Source of the DNA: Aureimonas frigidaquae
GTDB taxonomy: Bacteria > Pseudomonadota > Alphaproteobacteria > Rhizobiales > Rhizobiaceae
Assembly: GCF_001463905.1 (NCBI RefSeq)
Contig: NZ_BBWR01000010.1
Span: 121,663-185,662, forward strand
Length of the DNA stretch: 64,000 nucleotides
Reading direction: 5' to 3'
Of this stretch, positions 18,266 through 26,252 are shown in pieces (the stretch's first letter is position 1; each line of letters begins with the position of its first letter). A model generated the notes under the pieces. The model saw only the letters and a program-made list of their open reading frames with translations. It did no database searches and was not told where the DNA came from. A program made the position numbers and the translations under genes.

Positions 18266-19729
18266 ATGTCGGATGAGCGGGAGAGGCCGGTTGGGCAGGA
18301 AGGCGGCAGCGGTCAACGACCGACCCTGCCGCGCCGCCTATCGACCCGCATTCTCTGGTTCACCATGCTGTCGATCATGCTGGCCGAAGTGGCGATCTTC
18401 GTGCCGTCCGTATCGAAGTTCCGCCGCGACTGGCTGCACGCCAAGATCGAGACCGTGGCAGCGGCCAGCCTGGCGGCGGGCCGCAGCAGCGGCGGCCAGT
18501 TCGGCCTGATGACGCCCGAGGACGAGGCGGAGCTCCTGCGCTCACTCGGCGCGCAGCTCATCGCGGTGGAGGCCGACGGCGTATCGCGCCTTCTGGCGCG
18601 GGCCGAGGAGGTCGGGCCGGTGGACCGGGAGGTCAATCTCGACACCGAGACGCATATCGGCTCGATCCGCGCAGCCATGGACACGCTGCTTTTCGGCGGC
18701 GACCGGACGATCCGGGCGATCAGCCCGATCGGCGACGGGACCGTGTCGGCCGAGGTGGTGCTCCTGGAAGCGCCGCTGCGCCGGGCGATGCTGGTCTATG
18801 CGCGCAACATCTTCTCGGTCTCGCTGCTCCTGGCCAGCTTCGCCGGGCTTCTCGTCTATGCGGCCATCAGCCGCTACCTTCTGCGGCCCATGCGGCGCAT
18901 GACCGAATCAATGCTGCGCTTCAGCGCCGAGCCGGAGAACCCCGCCCGCATCATCGCCGCCAGCCGGCGCGACGACGAGATCGGGATTGCCGAGCGGAAC
19001 CTCGCCGAAATGCAGGCCCGCCTCCAGCGCATGCTGCGCGAGCAGCGGCACCTGGCCGATCTCGGCCTTGCCGTCTCCAAGATCAACCACGACCTGCGCA
19101 ACACGCTGGCTTCGGCCCAGCTCGTATCGGACAGGCTGTCCGACATTCCCGACCCCCAGGTCCAGCGCTTCGCTCCGACCCTGATCCGCAGCCTGGACCG
19201 GGCGCTACACTATACGCAATCGGTCCTCGCCTATGGCCGGGCGGTGGAAAGCAATCCGCAGAAGCGGGTGATCCGCCCGCGCCTCCTTGTCGACGACGTG
19301 TTCGAAATGATGGCGGGTCTCGACGAGCGGATCGAGCTTGCCAACGAGGTTCCCGAATCGATCGAGATGGAGGTGGATCCGGACCATTTCCACCGTGCCA
19401 TCGCAAACCTGGTGCGCAACGCCATCCAGGCCTTCGAGCACGAGCCGGGCGATTCGCTGGTGCGGCGCGTCGTGGTGGATGCGTCGATCGACGCGCAGGA
19501 TCATGTCTGCATTACCGTCACCGATACAGGCCCCGGCCTGTCCGCCCGCGCCCGGGAACATCTCTTCAAGGCCTTCCGCGGCTCGACACGCGCCGGCGGC
19601 ACGGGCCTTGGTCTCGCCATCGCGGCAGAGATCGTCCAGGCCCATGGTGGCACGATCCGCCATGTCGACGGCCATGCCCCCGGCGCCCGCTTCGAAATCT
19701 GCGTCCCCCGCCGCGCCACGCAGGACTGA
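18266..19729 (+). CDS. Orphan sensor histidine kinase
   Basis: 487 residues from the ATG at 18266. Membrane helices at about 30-52 and 181-202 flank a ~130-residue periplasmic sensor region; a HAMP linker follows (~203-255). The dimerisation helix carries the phospho-acceptor in KINHDLRNTLASAQLVSDRL (His ~275). The ATPase domain has the N box NLVRNAIQAF, G1 DTGPGLS and G2 GGTGLGLAI. No response-regulator gene is adjacent (rpmH block on one side, tRNA on the other), so the partner is unknown. The signal sensed cannot be deduced. Confidence 0.88.
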   Translation: MSDERERPVGQEGGSGQRPTLPRRLSTRILWFTMLSIMLAEVAIFVPSVSKFRRDWLHAKIETVAAASLAAGRSSGGQFGLMTPEDEAELLRSLGAQLIAVEADGVSRLLARAEEVGPVDREVNLDTETHIGSIRAAMDTLLFGGDRTIRAISPIGDGTVSAEVVLLEAPLRRAMLVYARNIFSVSLLLASFAGLLVYAAISRYLLRPMRRMTESMLRFSAEPENPARIIAASRRDDEIGIAERNLAEMQARLQRMLREQRHLADLGLAVSKINHDLRNTLASAQLVSDRLSDIPDPQVQRFAPTLIRSLDRALHYTQSVLAYGRAVESNPQKRVIRPRLLVDDVFEMMAGLDERIELANEVPESIEMEVDPDHFHRAIANLVRNAIQAFEHEPGDSLVRRVVVDASIDAQDHVCITVTDTGPGLSARAREHLFKAFRGSTRAGGTGLGLAIAAEIVQAHGGTIRHVDGHAPGARFEICVPRRATQD

Positions 19730-19763
19730 CCTCCCCACCCGATCATTTTTTCAAACAGGCGAC

Positions 19764-19792
19764 TTGCTTTCCCCGCAACGAGCCGCTAGGAA
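19764..19792 (+). promoter_or_regulatory. Possible promoter of tRNA-Arg
   Basis: TTGCTT (19764-19769) and TAGGAA (19787-19792) are spaced by 17 bases, and the tRNA starts about 40 bases downstream of the predicted transcription start. Matches to consensus are partial. Confidence 0.35.
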
Positions 19793-19838
19793 CCGCTCAC
19801 ACCGGTCGCGGGGCCCACAAACCCTGACTTTACCGGAT

Positions 19839-19915
19839 GCGCCCGTAGCTCAGCTGGATAGAGCACCAGACTACGAATCTGGGGGTCAGAGGTTCGAATC
19901 CTTTCGGGCGCGCCA
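19839..19915 (+). tRNA. tRNA-Arg (anticodon ACG)
   Basis: The 77-base sequence folds into a full cloverleaf: acceptor GCGCCCG (19839-19845) pairs with CGGGCGC (19905-19911); the anticodon stem CCAGA/TCTGG encloses loop CTACGAA, giving anticodon ACG (read as ICG after deamination). The T arm has TTCGAAT. The CCA end is encoded (19913-19915). The gene marks the boundary between core genes and the accessory zone to the right, but no duplicated tRNA end was found. Confidence 0.97.
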
Positions 19916-20396
19916 TTCATCTCACTGAAATCGCTGCAAATATTGAACTTGCACATTTCGGGGGATGTTATTGCACCGCCAGCGACGCGCGGCTCCCCCA
20001 TCCATAAACACCACCGGAACACAGCAGCGAACGTTTGATCTTCTTCGGTTTTTTAGCGGGCCGAAAGCCATCGGTCCGCTCCCCACTCCAGTTGAGCGGT
20101 TTGGCGGTTACCTGAACGCAATCATCCTAACTCGAACCGCCTCGGTTCATTTGACGACCGTCACCCATTCCACCGAACGCTCGGACGGTATCCATCATTG
20201 TGTCAGGATCGATTGGCCAGGCGATGAATCAGGAGCGCACCGGTAGCCTGATGCGTGCACTGTCAACCTGCGATGCGGAGAACCGCATCGCCTAGCCATT
20301 CGCATTATGTCCGTACTGTGCTGCTTATCTCATCGAACTACGGTCGCAGACGAGCCGTCTATCGGTGCCCTGAGGCGACGCTGACACCATCGCCCC
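19916..20396. other. Gene-free stretch after tRNA-Arg
   Basis: About 480 bases between the tRNA and the 3' end of the sorbosone-dehydrogenase-like gene. It contains only short, unconvincing open frames. An imperfect GCGGTT/AACCGC inverted repeat lies around 20108-20145. No integrase remnant, RNA gene or tRNA-end duplication was recognised. Confidence 0.4.
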
Positions 20397-21710
20397 TTAA
20401 CGCGATGCCTGGGTCTGCGGGTCCTGAGAAACACGCCAGATCGTGTTGGAAAGGTCGTCGGCGATCAGCAGGATGCGCTTGGTCGGATCGAAGGTAACGC
20501 CAACCGGGCGACCTCGCGTCTCACCGCCTTCGATGTGGAATCCGGTAGCGAAATCGACAGGGTCGCCAGCCGGTTGACCCTGTTCGAACGGTACCCAGAC
20601 AACCTTGTAACCCGAGGGGTCCTGACGGTTCCAGCTTCCATGTTCGCCGATGAAGGCGCCTTGTGAGAAATCTCCGCCAAAGCCATTATCCGTCGCGAAT
20701 GACAATCCCAGCGCCGCGACGTGGGAGCCGAGCGCGTAATCAGGCGCAATGGCCGTATCGACGAGTTCGGGCTTCTGCGGATGAACGCGAGGGTCGAGGT
20801 TCTTGCCCCAATAGCTGTATGGCCAGCCGTAGAATGCGCCATCACGCACCGACGTCAGATAATCCGGCACCAACTGCGGCCCGAGCTCGTCGCGCTCGTT
20901 CACCACGGCCCACAGGCTGTTGCTCGTGGGCTCTATCGCCAGCGCAGTCGGGTTGCGGATGCCACGCGCGATCGTGCGGGTTGCGCCGGTCAGGCGATCG
21001 ATCTCCCAGACGACGGCCCGCTCCTCCTCCACGTCCATGCCGCGCTCTCCGACATTGCTGTTCGAGCCGATGCCAACATAGAGCTTCGATCCGTCAGCGC
21101 TGGCTGCGAGCGACTTTGTCCAGTGGTGATTGATTGCCGAAGGCAGCTTGGCCACTTCCTCGCCCGGCACCGCAATCTCCGTCTGCCCCTCCTGGTATGG
21201 GAAGCGCATAAGCGCGTCCTGATTGGCGACATAGATTGCGCCGTCGACGTAGGCCAAACCATAGGGCGCGTTCAGATTGTCGATGAAGACGCTTCTGATT
21301 TCCGGCGTGCCGTCATTATCTGCATCGCGCAGAAGAGTAATGCGGTTGCCGCTCTCAACCTGCGTGTTGCCCTGCTTCTTGATGTAGCCGGCAATGACAT
21401 CCTTGGGGCGAAGCGCCGGCGCATTACCGCCGCGCCCCTCTGCAACCAGGATATCCCCGTTGGGGAGAACGAGCATCTGCCTGGGGATCAGAAGGTCGCT
21501 CGCCAATGCATTGATTGCGAACCCTTCCGGAACGGTCGGAACCTCTCCGTTCCACCCGGCGGGCTCGGCAATTTTCATCGGCGGGATCAGCGTCTCGTTT
21601 ACCCCCGGAAGATCGGGCGTTGCGCCAACCTGGTTGAGGGAAGGGTCACTTTCGCTGCAGCCCGTGAGTACCAGCGAGGCGACGGCAGTCATCAGAAACG
21701 TTCGGGTCAT
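20397..21710 (-). CDS. Sorbosone dehydrogenase-like PQQ-type sugar dehydrogenase, lipoprotein
   Basis: 437 residues from ATG at 21710. The start MTRTFLMTAVASLVLTGCSE is a lipoprotein signal with lipobox LTGC, so the mature protein is lipid-anchored in the periplasm. The remainder is a six-bladed beta-propeller of the glucose/sorbosone dehydrogenase family: PEGFAINALASDLLIPRQML, GLAYVDGAIYVAN, GIRNPTALAIEP, RPVGVTFDPTKRILLIADD. Such proteins oxidise sugars with PQQ, but no PQQ biosynthesis genes are in the window and substrate is unknown. The ATG overlaps the stop of the DUF2231 gene by ATGA, so the pair forms an operon. Confidence 0.8.
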   Translation of the reverse strand: MTRTFLMTAVASLVLTGCSESDPSLNQVGATPDLPGVNETLIPPMKIAEPAGWNGEVPTVPEGFAINALASDLLIPRQMLVLPNGDILVAEGRGGNAPALRPKDVIAGYIKKQGNTQVESGNRITLLRDADNDGTPEIRSVFIDNLNAPYGLAYVDGAIYVANQDALMRFPYQEGQTEIAVPGEEVAKLPSAINHHWTKSLAASADGSKLYVGIGSNSNVGERGMDVEEERAVVWEIDRLTGATRTIARGIRNPTALAIEPTSNSLWAVVNERDELGPQLVPDYLTSVRDGAFYGWPYSYWGKNLDPRVHPQKPELVDTAIAPDYALGSHVAALGLSFATDNGFGGDFSQGAFIGEHGSWNRQDPSGYKVVWVPFEQGQPAGDPVDFATGFHIEGGETRGRPVGVTFDPTKRILLIADDLSNTIWRVSQDPQTQASR

Positions 21711-22144
21711 CGAGCTGCTTCCAAGCGTGCGGTTCGGGAAAAAAACATCCAGCCTGCGATGAGCGCGAGGATGGTGGTGGCAGCCGACAGGCCGACGCCC
21801 ATAGTGCCAACGGAACTCCAAGCATCCCGCGCATGATGGAACGCGTTGACGAGGCCAAGAAGCCACATGAGAGCAACGACTGCGAAATAGAAAAGACGGC
21901 TGGAGCTGTCAGCGCGTCGGAGCTTGAAAAGCCAGTCGACAAGCGCCCAGGCGGCCACCAATCCACCGAACAGGAGTGCTCCGGCGATCGCCCAGCTTGC
22001 GAAGTTGGTCCACTGGATCTCAGCAGTGTTGAGGTAGGCAATGTCACAGGCGAGCGCCATTGTGAAAAGCGCTATCGGAAAGCTCAGTAGGTTGCCGTGC
22101 ACCGCCCCCGAAAAGGACCTTCTGCCATTGATAGGGTAAGTCAT
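21707..22144 (-). CDS. DUF2231-type membrane protein
   Basis: 145 residues from ATG at 22144 (GGAG eight bases upstream). Four hydrophobic segments are visible (about 17-35, 45-65, 80-97, 112-130), including HGNLLSFPIALFTMALACDI with a His near the first helix. It resembles DUF2231 membrane proteins, which often sit next to sorbosone dehydrogenases. A role as heme- or quinone-linked electron acceptor for the downstream periplasmic enzyme is conjecture from neighbourhood. Confidence 0.65.
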   Translation of the reverse strand: MTYPINGRRSFSGAVHGNLLSFPIALFTMALACDIAYLNTAEIQWTNFASWAIAGALLFGGLVAAWALVDWLFKLRRADSSSRLFYFAVVALMWLLGLVNAFHHARDAWSSVGTMGVGLSAATTILALIAGWMFFSRTARLEAAR

Positions 22145-22503
22145 GGGCGTCTCCGGATCTTCGTACTGGAACAAGGTGGCGTGGATCATTCTGTTCCCAC
22201 GGCACACAAGTTTTGACCGTTGCGTATCCTTCCGGCCCGCTCACATCCTCAGCGGCGCAGCTATGGTCAGCCCGCTTTCGTGAATTCTGCGCGGAACCCG
22301 CTCCACGGCCGCTGGACTCCACTTCTGGGTCATTTGCAGCACAATCGCGACGATGGAAGGGGCGCCCTTCCCTCGCGGTCGGCAGAGACAGCACGACCCT
22401 GAGTATGGTGACGATGGTTGACTGGCAAAGTTTGAGATACTTCCCATCTGTGCTGCCCACCTTAGATGTTACTGAAGCGGCAGCGCGATGAGTGAGGTTA
22501 CGA
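22145..22503. promoter_or_regulatory. Divergent intergenic region
   Basis: About 360 bases between the minus-strand DUF2231 gene and the plus-strand small lipoprotein gene. It must contain promoters for both. No hexamer pair or operator stands out, and the short frames present do not look like protein. Confidence 0.3.
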
Positions 22504-22908
22504 ATGCGCAGTTCGGTATTGTCCTGCCTCGTTTTTGCAGTCCTTGCTGGTTGCGTTTCTAACGAGCAGGCAGATGATAACCGCTGCAAGTCCATTGGAG
22601 CCTCGCCCGGAAGCGACACATATGTACAATGCCGGATGTGGGCACAAACCGAGCGACGCAAAGAGTCCGAATTCGATCAGCAGATGCTGTCGAAACTGAA
22701 CCAGCCGCAGACCGGTAACCGTGATGCGTTCTGCATGGGCTTCACCAATGGCTACATGAACGGCTACAACCAAACGAGCCCATCATCGATATCGGCTTCG
22801 GCTGTCCCGAGCTGCCCACCACAACCTCCGCAGTACGGTCCAACGAACGACATTGACCAAGGCTACCAAGTGGGCCAGCAAATGGGGCGATCCGACGGGC
22901 GCAGCTGA
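22504..22908 (+). CDS. Small lipoprotein of unknown function
   Basis: 134 residues from ATG at 22504, with GAGG seven bases upstream. MRSSVLSCLVFAVLAGCVSN is a clear lipoprotein signal with lipobox LAGC. The mature part is hydrophilic, has several Cys residues (CKS, QCRM, FCMG, SCPP) that could form disulfides, and a Gly-rich end (GYQVGQQMGRSDGR). I do not recognise a family. It stands alone on the plus strand next to a decayed LysR fragment. Confidence 0.65.
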   Translation: MRSSVLSCLVFAVLAGCVSNEQADDNRCKSIGASPGSDTYVQCRMWAQTERRKESEFDQQMLSKLNQPQTGNRDAFCMGFTNGYMNGYNQTSPSSISASAVPSCPPQPPQYGPTNDIDQGYQVGQQMGRSDGRS

Positions 22909-22981
22909 CGCCAGGAAGCCTCCCCAACCGGCACATCGGGCTCGCCCGATCCTGCGTCATGTCTCGCCAGTGCGGTGTCCC

Positions 22982-23417
22982 ATGCGGAGCTGGGTACTCG
23001 GAGAGACAACACGGATGATCGTCGCCGCGCCGTCCTATCTGGAACGCTGCGGCGAACCGCACAGTATTGCCGATCCGGAAGGGCACAATCGCCTCGGCTT
23101 CGGCTCTGCCCGCGCCGTCGACGGCTGGCCGCTTCGCCAGAAGGGTGAAACCATTTTCGTACCTGCGATCGGCCGCGTGCAGGCGAGCGATGGCGAAGGT
23201 CTTCGTCATCTGGCGCTCGCCGGCACCGGTCTGGCGCGTCTCGCGGCTTTCACGGTCCGCAAGGACATCGCCGCCGGCGTCTGGTTCCGGTCCTCGATCA
23301 CCTCGACACCGGCGAGACGGAGGCATTCATGCCGTCTATGTCGGCCAAGGCGGCCCACTGCCATCCCGCGTCAGGGCACTGCTCGACTTCCTTGCGCTGA
23401 ACGGCAAAGTGAGTTGA
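22982..23417 (+). pseudogene. LysR regulator C-terminal fragment, two frameshifts
   Basis: The stretch encodes the effector-binding end of a LysR protein only: GETTRMIVAAPSYLERCGEP, then GLARLAAFTVRKDIAAG. After about 23283 the reading continues in another frame (LVPVLDHLDTGETEAF), and after about 23326 in a third (HAVYVGQGGPLPSRVRALLD), ending at TGA 23415-23417. The DNA-binding half is missing. It is a remnant. Confidence 0.75.
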
Positions 23418-23541
23418 TTTCCATGTTCGTCTCGGCCGCCCGGTGGCTGATGCTGCGTTCGATCGAACTTATGACACGCGCGTCTTCGGCGATTTCACAA
23501 ACCTCACGCCGCCGTCGGCGCTCCGATCTGGCGTCGCCCGA

Positions 23542-24446
23542 TTACAGCTCCGCGCTCCCTGGTAGCGCCGCGGCGAGCGCGTCGATTGCAAAGCGCACGC
23601 GCAGCGGCAGATGCGGCGTCGCCGGCCATAGCGCGTGGGAGCGGAATACGAGACGCGGCGTGTTTTCGAGCAAGGGGACGAGCGCGCCGGTCCGGACACG
23701 GTCGCGGATCAACCAGCACGGCAACCAGGCCAGCCCGTAGCCGGCCTCAGCGGCGTCGGCGATCGCTTCAAGGTCGTCGAAGCGCAGTCGGCTCGGAGGG
23801 GTCGCCTCTCGAAGCGTCCGGTCGTCGACCGGGAACTGCCACGCCTTGATCCGTCCGGCCCGGCCATAGACGACCGCGCGATGGGCTGGAAGGTCGTCGA
23901 GGCTCTGCGGACGGCCGAACGTGTCGAGATAGGCCGGTGCCGCGCAAACCGTCATACGTTGCAGGCCAACGGTACGGGTCATCAGCCCGGCGCCGTCTCC
24001 AATATCGCCGTTGCGGATCGCAAGGTCGATGCCGTCCTCGATCAGGTCGACAGGCCGGTCGCTGAACGACAGGTTGAGCTCGAGCTTGGGGTGCGCCGCC
24101 GCCAGCCGCGCCAGCACCGGCGCAACGCAGCGCCGCCCAAATTGCACCGGCATGGAGACGCGCAGACGCCCTGCCGCCTCATTCCGACCCGAATCGAGAG
24201 CCGCCTCGCCGGCGCGCAGCTCATCGAGTGCCCGCACGCAACGCTCGTAATAGCCCTGCCCATCCTCGGTCAGCGCCGGCTCCTCGTGGTGCGGTGGAAC
24301 AGGCGGACGTCGAGCCGGGCTTCCATTCGGCTGATGGTTTTTGCAACTGCCGATCGCGTCAGATGCAGGCGCCCGGCCGCAGCGGCGAAGCTGCCGGTCT
24401 CCACCGCCGCAACGAACACATCCACACCGTTCAACATGTCACTCAT
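23542..24446 (-). pseudogene. LysR-family regulator broken by a one-base deletion
   Basis: The DNA-binding half starts at ATG 24446 (MSDMLNGVDVFVAAVETGSF, helix-turn-helix LTRSAVAKTISRMEARLD) and runs to HRTTRS, then hits a stop at 24270. The rest of the protein (ALDELRAGEAALDSGRNEAA through the substrate-binding domain to LPGSAEL) is in another frame, ending at 23542. Relative to the second copy at about 26129-26145, one base is missing between 24277 and 24278; restoring it rejoins the frames (SLALTEDG). It is divergent from the MDR oxidoreductase, its probable target when intact. A sequencing error is the alternative. Confidence 0.8.
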
Positions 24447-24548
24447 GATTGTTGCCCATAAGGAACCAACGTCGCGATAAATTATCACTCTTGGAGTGCA
24501 GCATTCAACGTTAGTCTGCTTACGTCAAACATATCCAAAGGATAGACA

Positions 24549-25574
24549 ATGTCAGACACAATGCAGCGTTGGGAAATGGACGAAATCGGTCGCGAAAGGC
24601 TGGCGCTGAAGACCGCGCCTGTGCCGATGCCCCAGGCCGGCGAGGTTCTGGTGAAAGTGTCGGCGGTGTCGCTCAACTATCGTGACAAGCTGGTGATCGA
24701 CAGCGGCATGGGCCTGCCGCTCGAATTTCCCTTCACACCCGGCTCCGATCTTGCCGGAACCGTGAGCGCCGCCGGCGAGGGTGTCACGCGCTTTGCCCAA
24801 GGCGACAAGGTGATCTCGACCTTCATGCCGGGCTGGATCGACAGCGCCCCGCTCGGCAGCGCCCGGATTCCGCCGTATAAGACGCTCGGCGGGGTTTATC
24901 CGGGCGTGCTTGCACAGTACGTCGTGTTTCCCGAAGAATGGCTGGTTCATGCGCCGGCCTCGCTCGACCTGGCGCAAGCCAGCACCTTGCCATGTGCCGG
25001 CCTGACGGCGTGGTTCGCCCTGATCGAGAAGGGCATGCTCCAAGCCGGGGAGATCGTGCTGATCGAGGGCACGGGCGGCGTCGCACTGTTCGGCCTGCAG
25101 ATTGCCAAGGCACATGGAGCACAGACAATCGTCGTCTCGGGCAGCGCGGAGAAGCTGGCGCGGGTGAAGGCGCTCGGCTCCGATCATGGCATAGACCGAA
25201 CCGCGGAAGACTGGGTGGAAGCGGTTTACCGTGTCACAGACGATCACGGCGCGGACCATATCCTCGAACTGGTCGGCGGAGCGCATCTCGGCAAGGCGGT
25301 GCAAGCCGCCGCGATCGGAGGGCGCATCCACCAGATCGGCGTTCTGGAGGGGTTCGAGGTCGCGGCCCCGGTCGGGCCGCTGATGTTGAAGAACCTGACC
25401 GTGCAGGGCATCGGCGTCGGCCATCGCAGCGCTCTGGAGGACCTGGTCGCCATGGTGGATCGCACGGGGCTAAAGCCGGTGATAGACCGGCGCTACCCGC
25501 TCGCCGAACTGCCGGCCGCGCTCGATCACCTCGACCGCGGGGCGTTCGGCAAGATCGTCATCGATCTGGTCTGA
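24549..25574 (+). CDS. Zinc-independent MDR oxidoreductase (quinone reductase/alcohol dehydrogenase-like)
   Basis: 341 residues of the medium-chain dehydrogenase/reductase superfamily. An N-terminal GroES-like domain (NYRDKLVIDSGMG, FTPGSDLAGTVSAAGEGV) is followed by a Rossmann fold with EGTGGVALFGLQIAKAHGA near residue 175. The structural-zinc Cys cluster and the catalytic Cys are absent, pointing to an NADPH:quinone-oxidoreductase-like enzyme. It is divergent from the broken LysR gene across about 100 bases, the usual layout for a LysR-controlled oxidoreductase. Substrate unknown. Confidence 0.85.
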   Translation: MSDTMQRWEMDEIGRERLALKTAPVPMPQAGEVLVKVSAVSLNYRDKLVIDSGMGLPLEFPFTPGSDLAGTVSAAGEGVTRFAQGDKVISTFMPGWIDSAPLGSARIPPYKTLGGVYPGVLAQYVVFPEEWLVHAPASLDLAQASTLPCAGLTAWFALIEKGMLQAGEIVLIEGTGGVALFGLQIAKAHGAQTIVVSGSAEKLARVKALGSDHGIDRTAEDWVEAVYRVTDDHGADHILELVGGAHLGKAVQAAAIGGRIHQIGVLEGFEVAAPVGPLMLKNLTVQGIGVGHRSALEDLVAMVDRTGLKPVIDRRYPLAELPAALDHLDRGAFGKIVIDLV

Positions 25575-25798
25575 TCTCCATTGCGGTGTCGTAGTGGCGG
25601 CGCTTCCGCGTTTTGTCGGGCGACTGAACGGCCTTGTCTGCTGCAAGGCAATCTTGGCCTCGACCAGGAAATTTGGCTCGCTGTCCAATTCGGACCTCGC
25701 TCAATCGCCCAGGCTTCGAGTGGTTGCCAGTTTTCTGACGCGTTTGATCCGCCAATTTAACGCGGAACTGGAAACGCCACTCCTCGGGTAACCGTTGG
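25575..25798. other. Intergenic stretch left of the direct repeat
   Basis: About 220 bases between the MDR gene and the 291-bp repeat. A 65-codon frame exists but does not read as a known protein, and no insertion-sequence end is recognisable. It is probably recombination debris. Confidence 0.35.
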
Positions 25799-25840
25799 CT
25801 AGCCTCGCTTCGGCCAACGCGGCACGCGATCCCATGTCAC

Positions 25841-25871
25841 GCCCCGTCGGGCTAACACGCCCGTACGGGGC
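25841..25871 (-). terminator. Hairpin in left repeat copy
   Basis: GCCCCGTCGGGC pairs with GCCCG-T-ACGGGGC (one bulged base, loop TAACAC). It is the copy of the hairpin found just after the intact ugpC stop codon. There is no T-run, so terminator function is tentative. Confidence 0.45.
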
Positions 25872-25874
25872 ACC

Positions 25875-26089
25875 CTACCGCTCCCGCAACGCCCCGCCTT
25901 CCGCATCGAAGAAGTGCAGATGCTCCGGCCCGCAGGCCAGGACGACGTTGGAGCCGATGCGCGGAGCCTGCGCCGCGCGGTCGAGGGCGAGGCAGATGTC
26001 GCCGGAGGCAAGCCGGACATGCAGCAGCGTTTCGGCGCCGAGATACTCTGCCAGCGCCACCGTGCCGGGCAGCCCGGGCATGCCCTCGC
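25875..26089 (-). pseudogene. Truncated 3' end of ugpC-type ABC ATPase gene
   Basis: The final ~71 codons of the ATPase at 30991-32025 are repeated here and the frame is still open to the same TAG (EYLGAETLLHVRLASGDICL, ending ALRER). It encodes only the C-terminal TOBE-type segment, without Walker motifs, and has no start region of its own. It cannot be a working ATPase. Confidence 0.85.
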
Positions 26090-26245
26090 CCGTACGCAAC
26101 GCTCGTAACAGCGGGGCCCATCCTCGGTCAGCGCCAGGCTCCTCGTGGTGCGGTGGAACAGGTGGACGTCGAGCCCGGCTTTCATATCGAGCGGAGCTTC
26201 AATTCGCCAAATGGCTTTTGCGACAGCCGACCGCGTTGCGGCGGC
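26087..26245 (-). pseudogene. LysR helix-turn-helix remnant
   Basis: On the minus strand this encodes a degenerate end of a LysR DNA-binding domain (RLFHRTTRSLALTEDG-like; here VHLFHRTTRSLALTEDG then CYERCVRA). It is similar at DNA level to 24232-24365 in the other LysR pseudogene, and keeps the base deleted there. It abuts the ugpC repeat directly, marking a recombination junction near 26088. Confidence 0.75.
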
Positions 26246-26252
26246 ACGTATA

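Larger units (their letters stand above)
25799..26089. repeat. 291-bp direct repeat, left copy (ugpC 3' end)
   Basis: This block matches 30915-31205 at a constant offset of 5116 bases, with about six mismatches counted by eye. It contains the last ~71 codons of the ABC-ATPase gene plus its downstream hairpin. The match stops near 26089, where LysR-like sequence begins. Confidence 0.95.

Noticed and set aside
19839..19960. tRNA-Arg as an attachment site of an integrated element
   Set aside because: No copy of the tRNA 3' end and no integrase gene was found in the accessory zone to the right.
25799..26185. Minus-strand frame fusing LysR-like sequence with out-of-frame ugpC sequence
   Set aside because: It is a chance product of the recombination junction; the ugpC part is read in the wrong frame.
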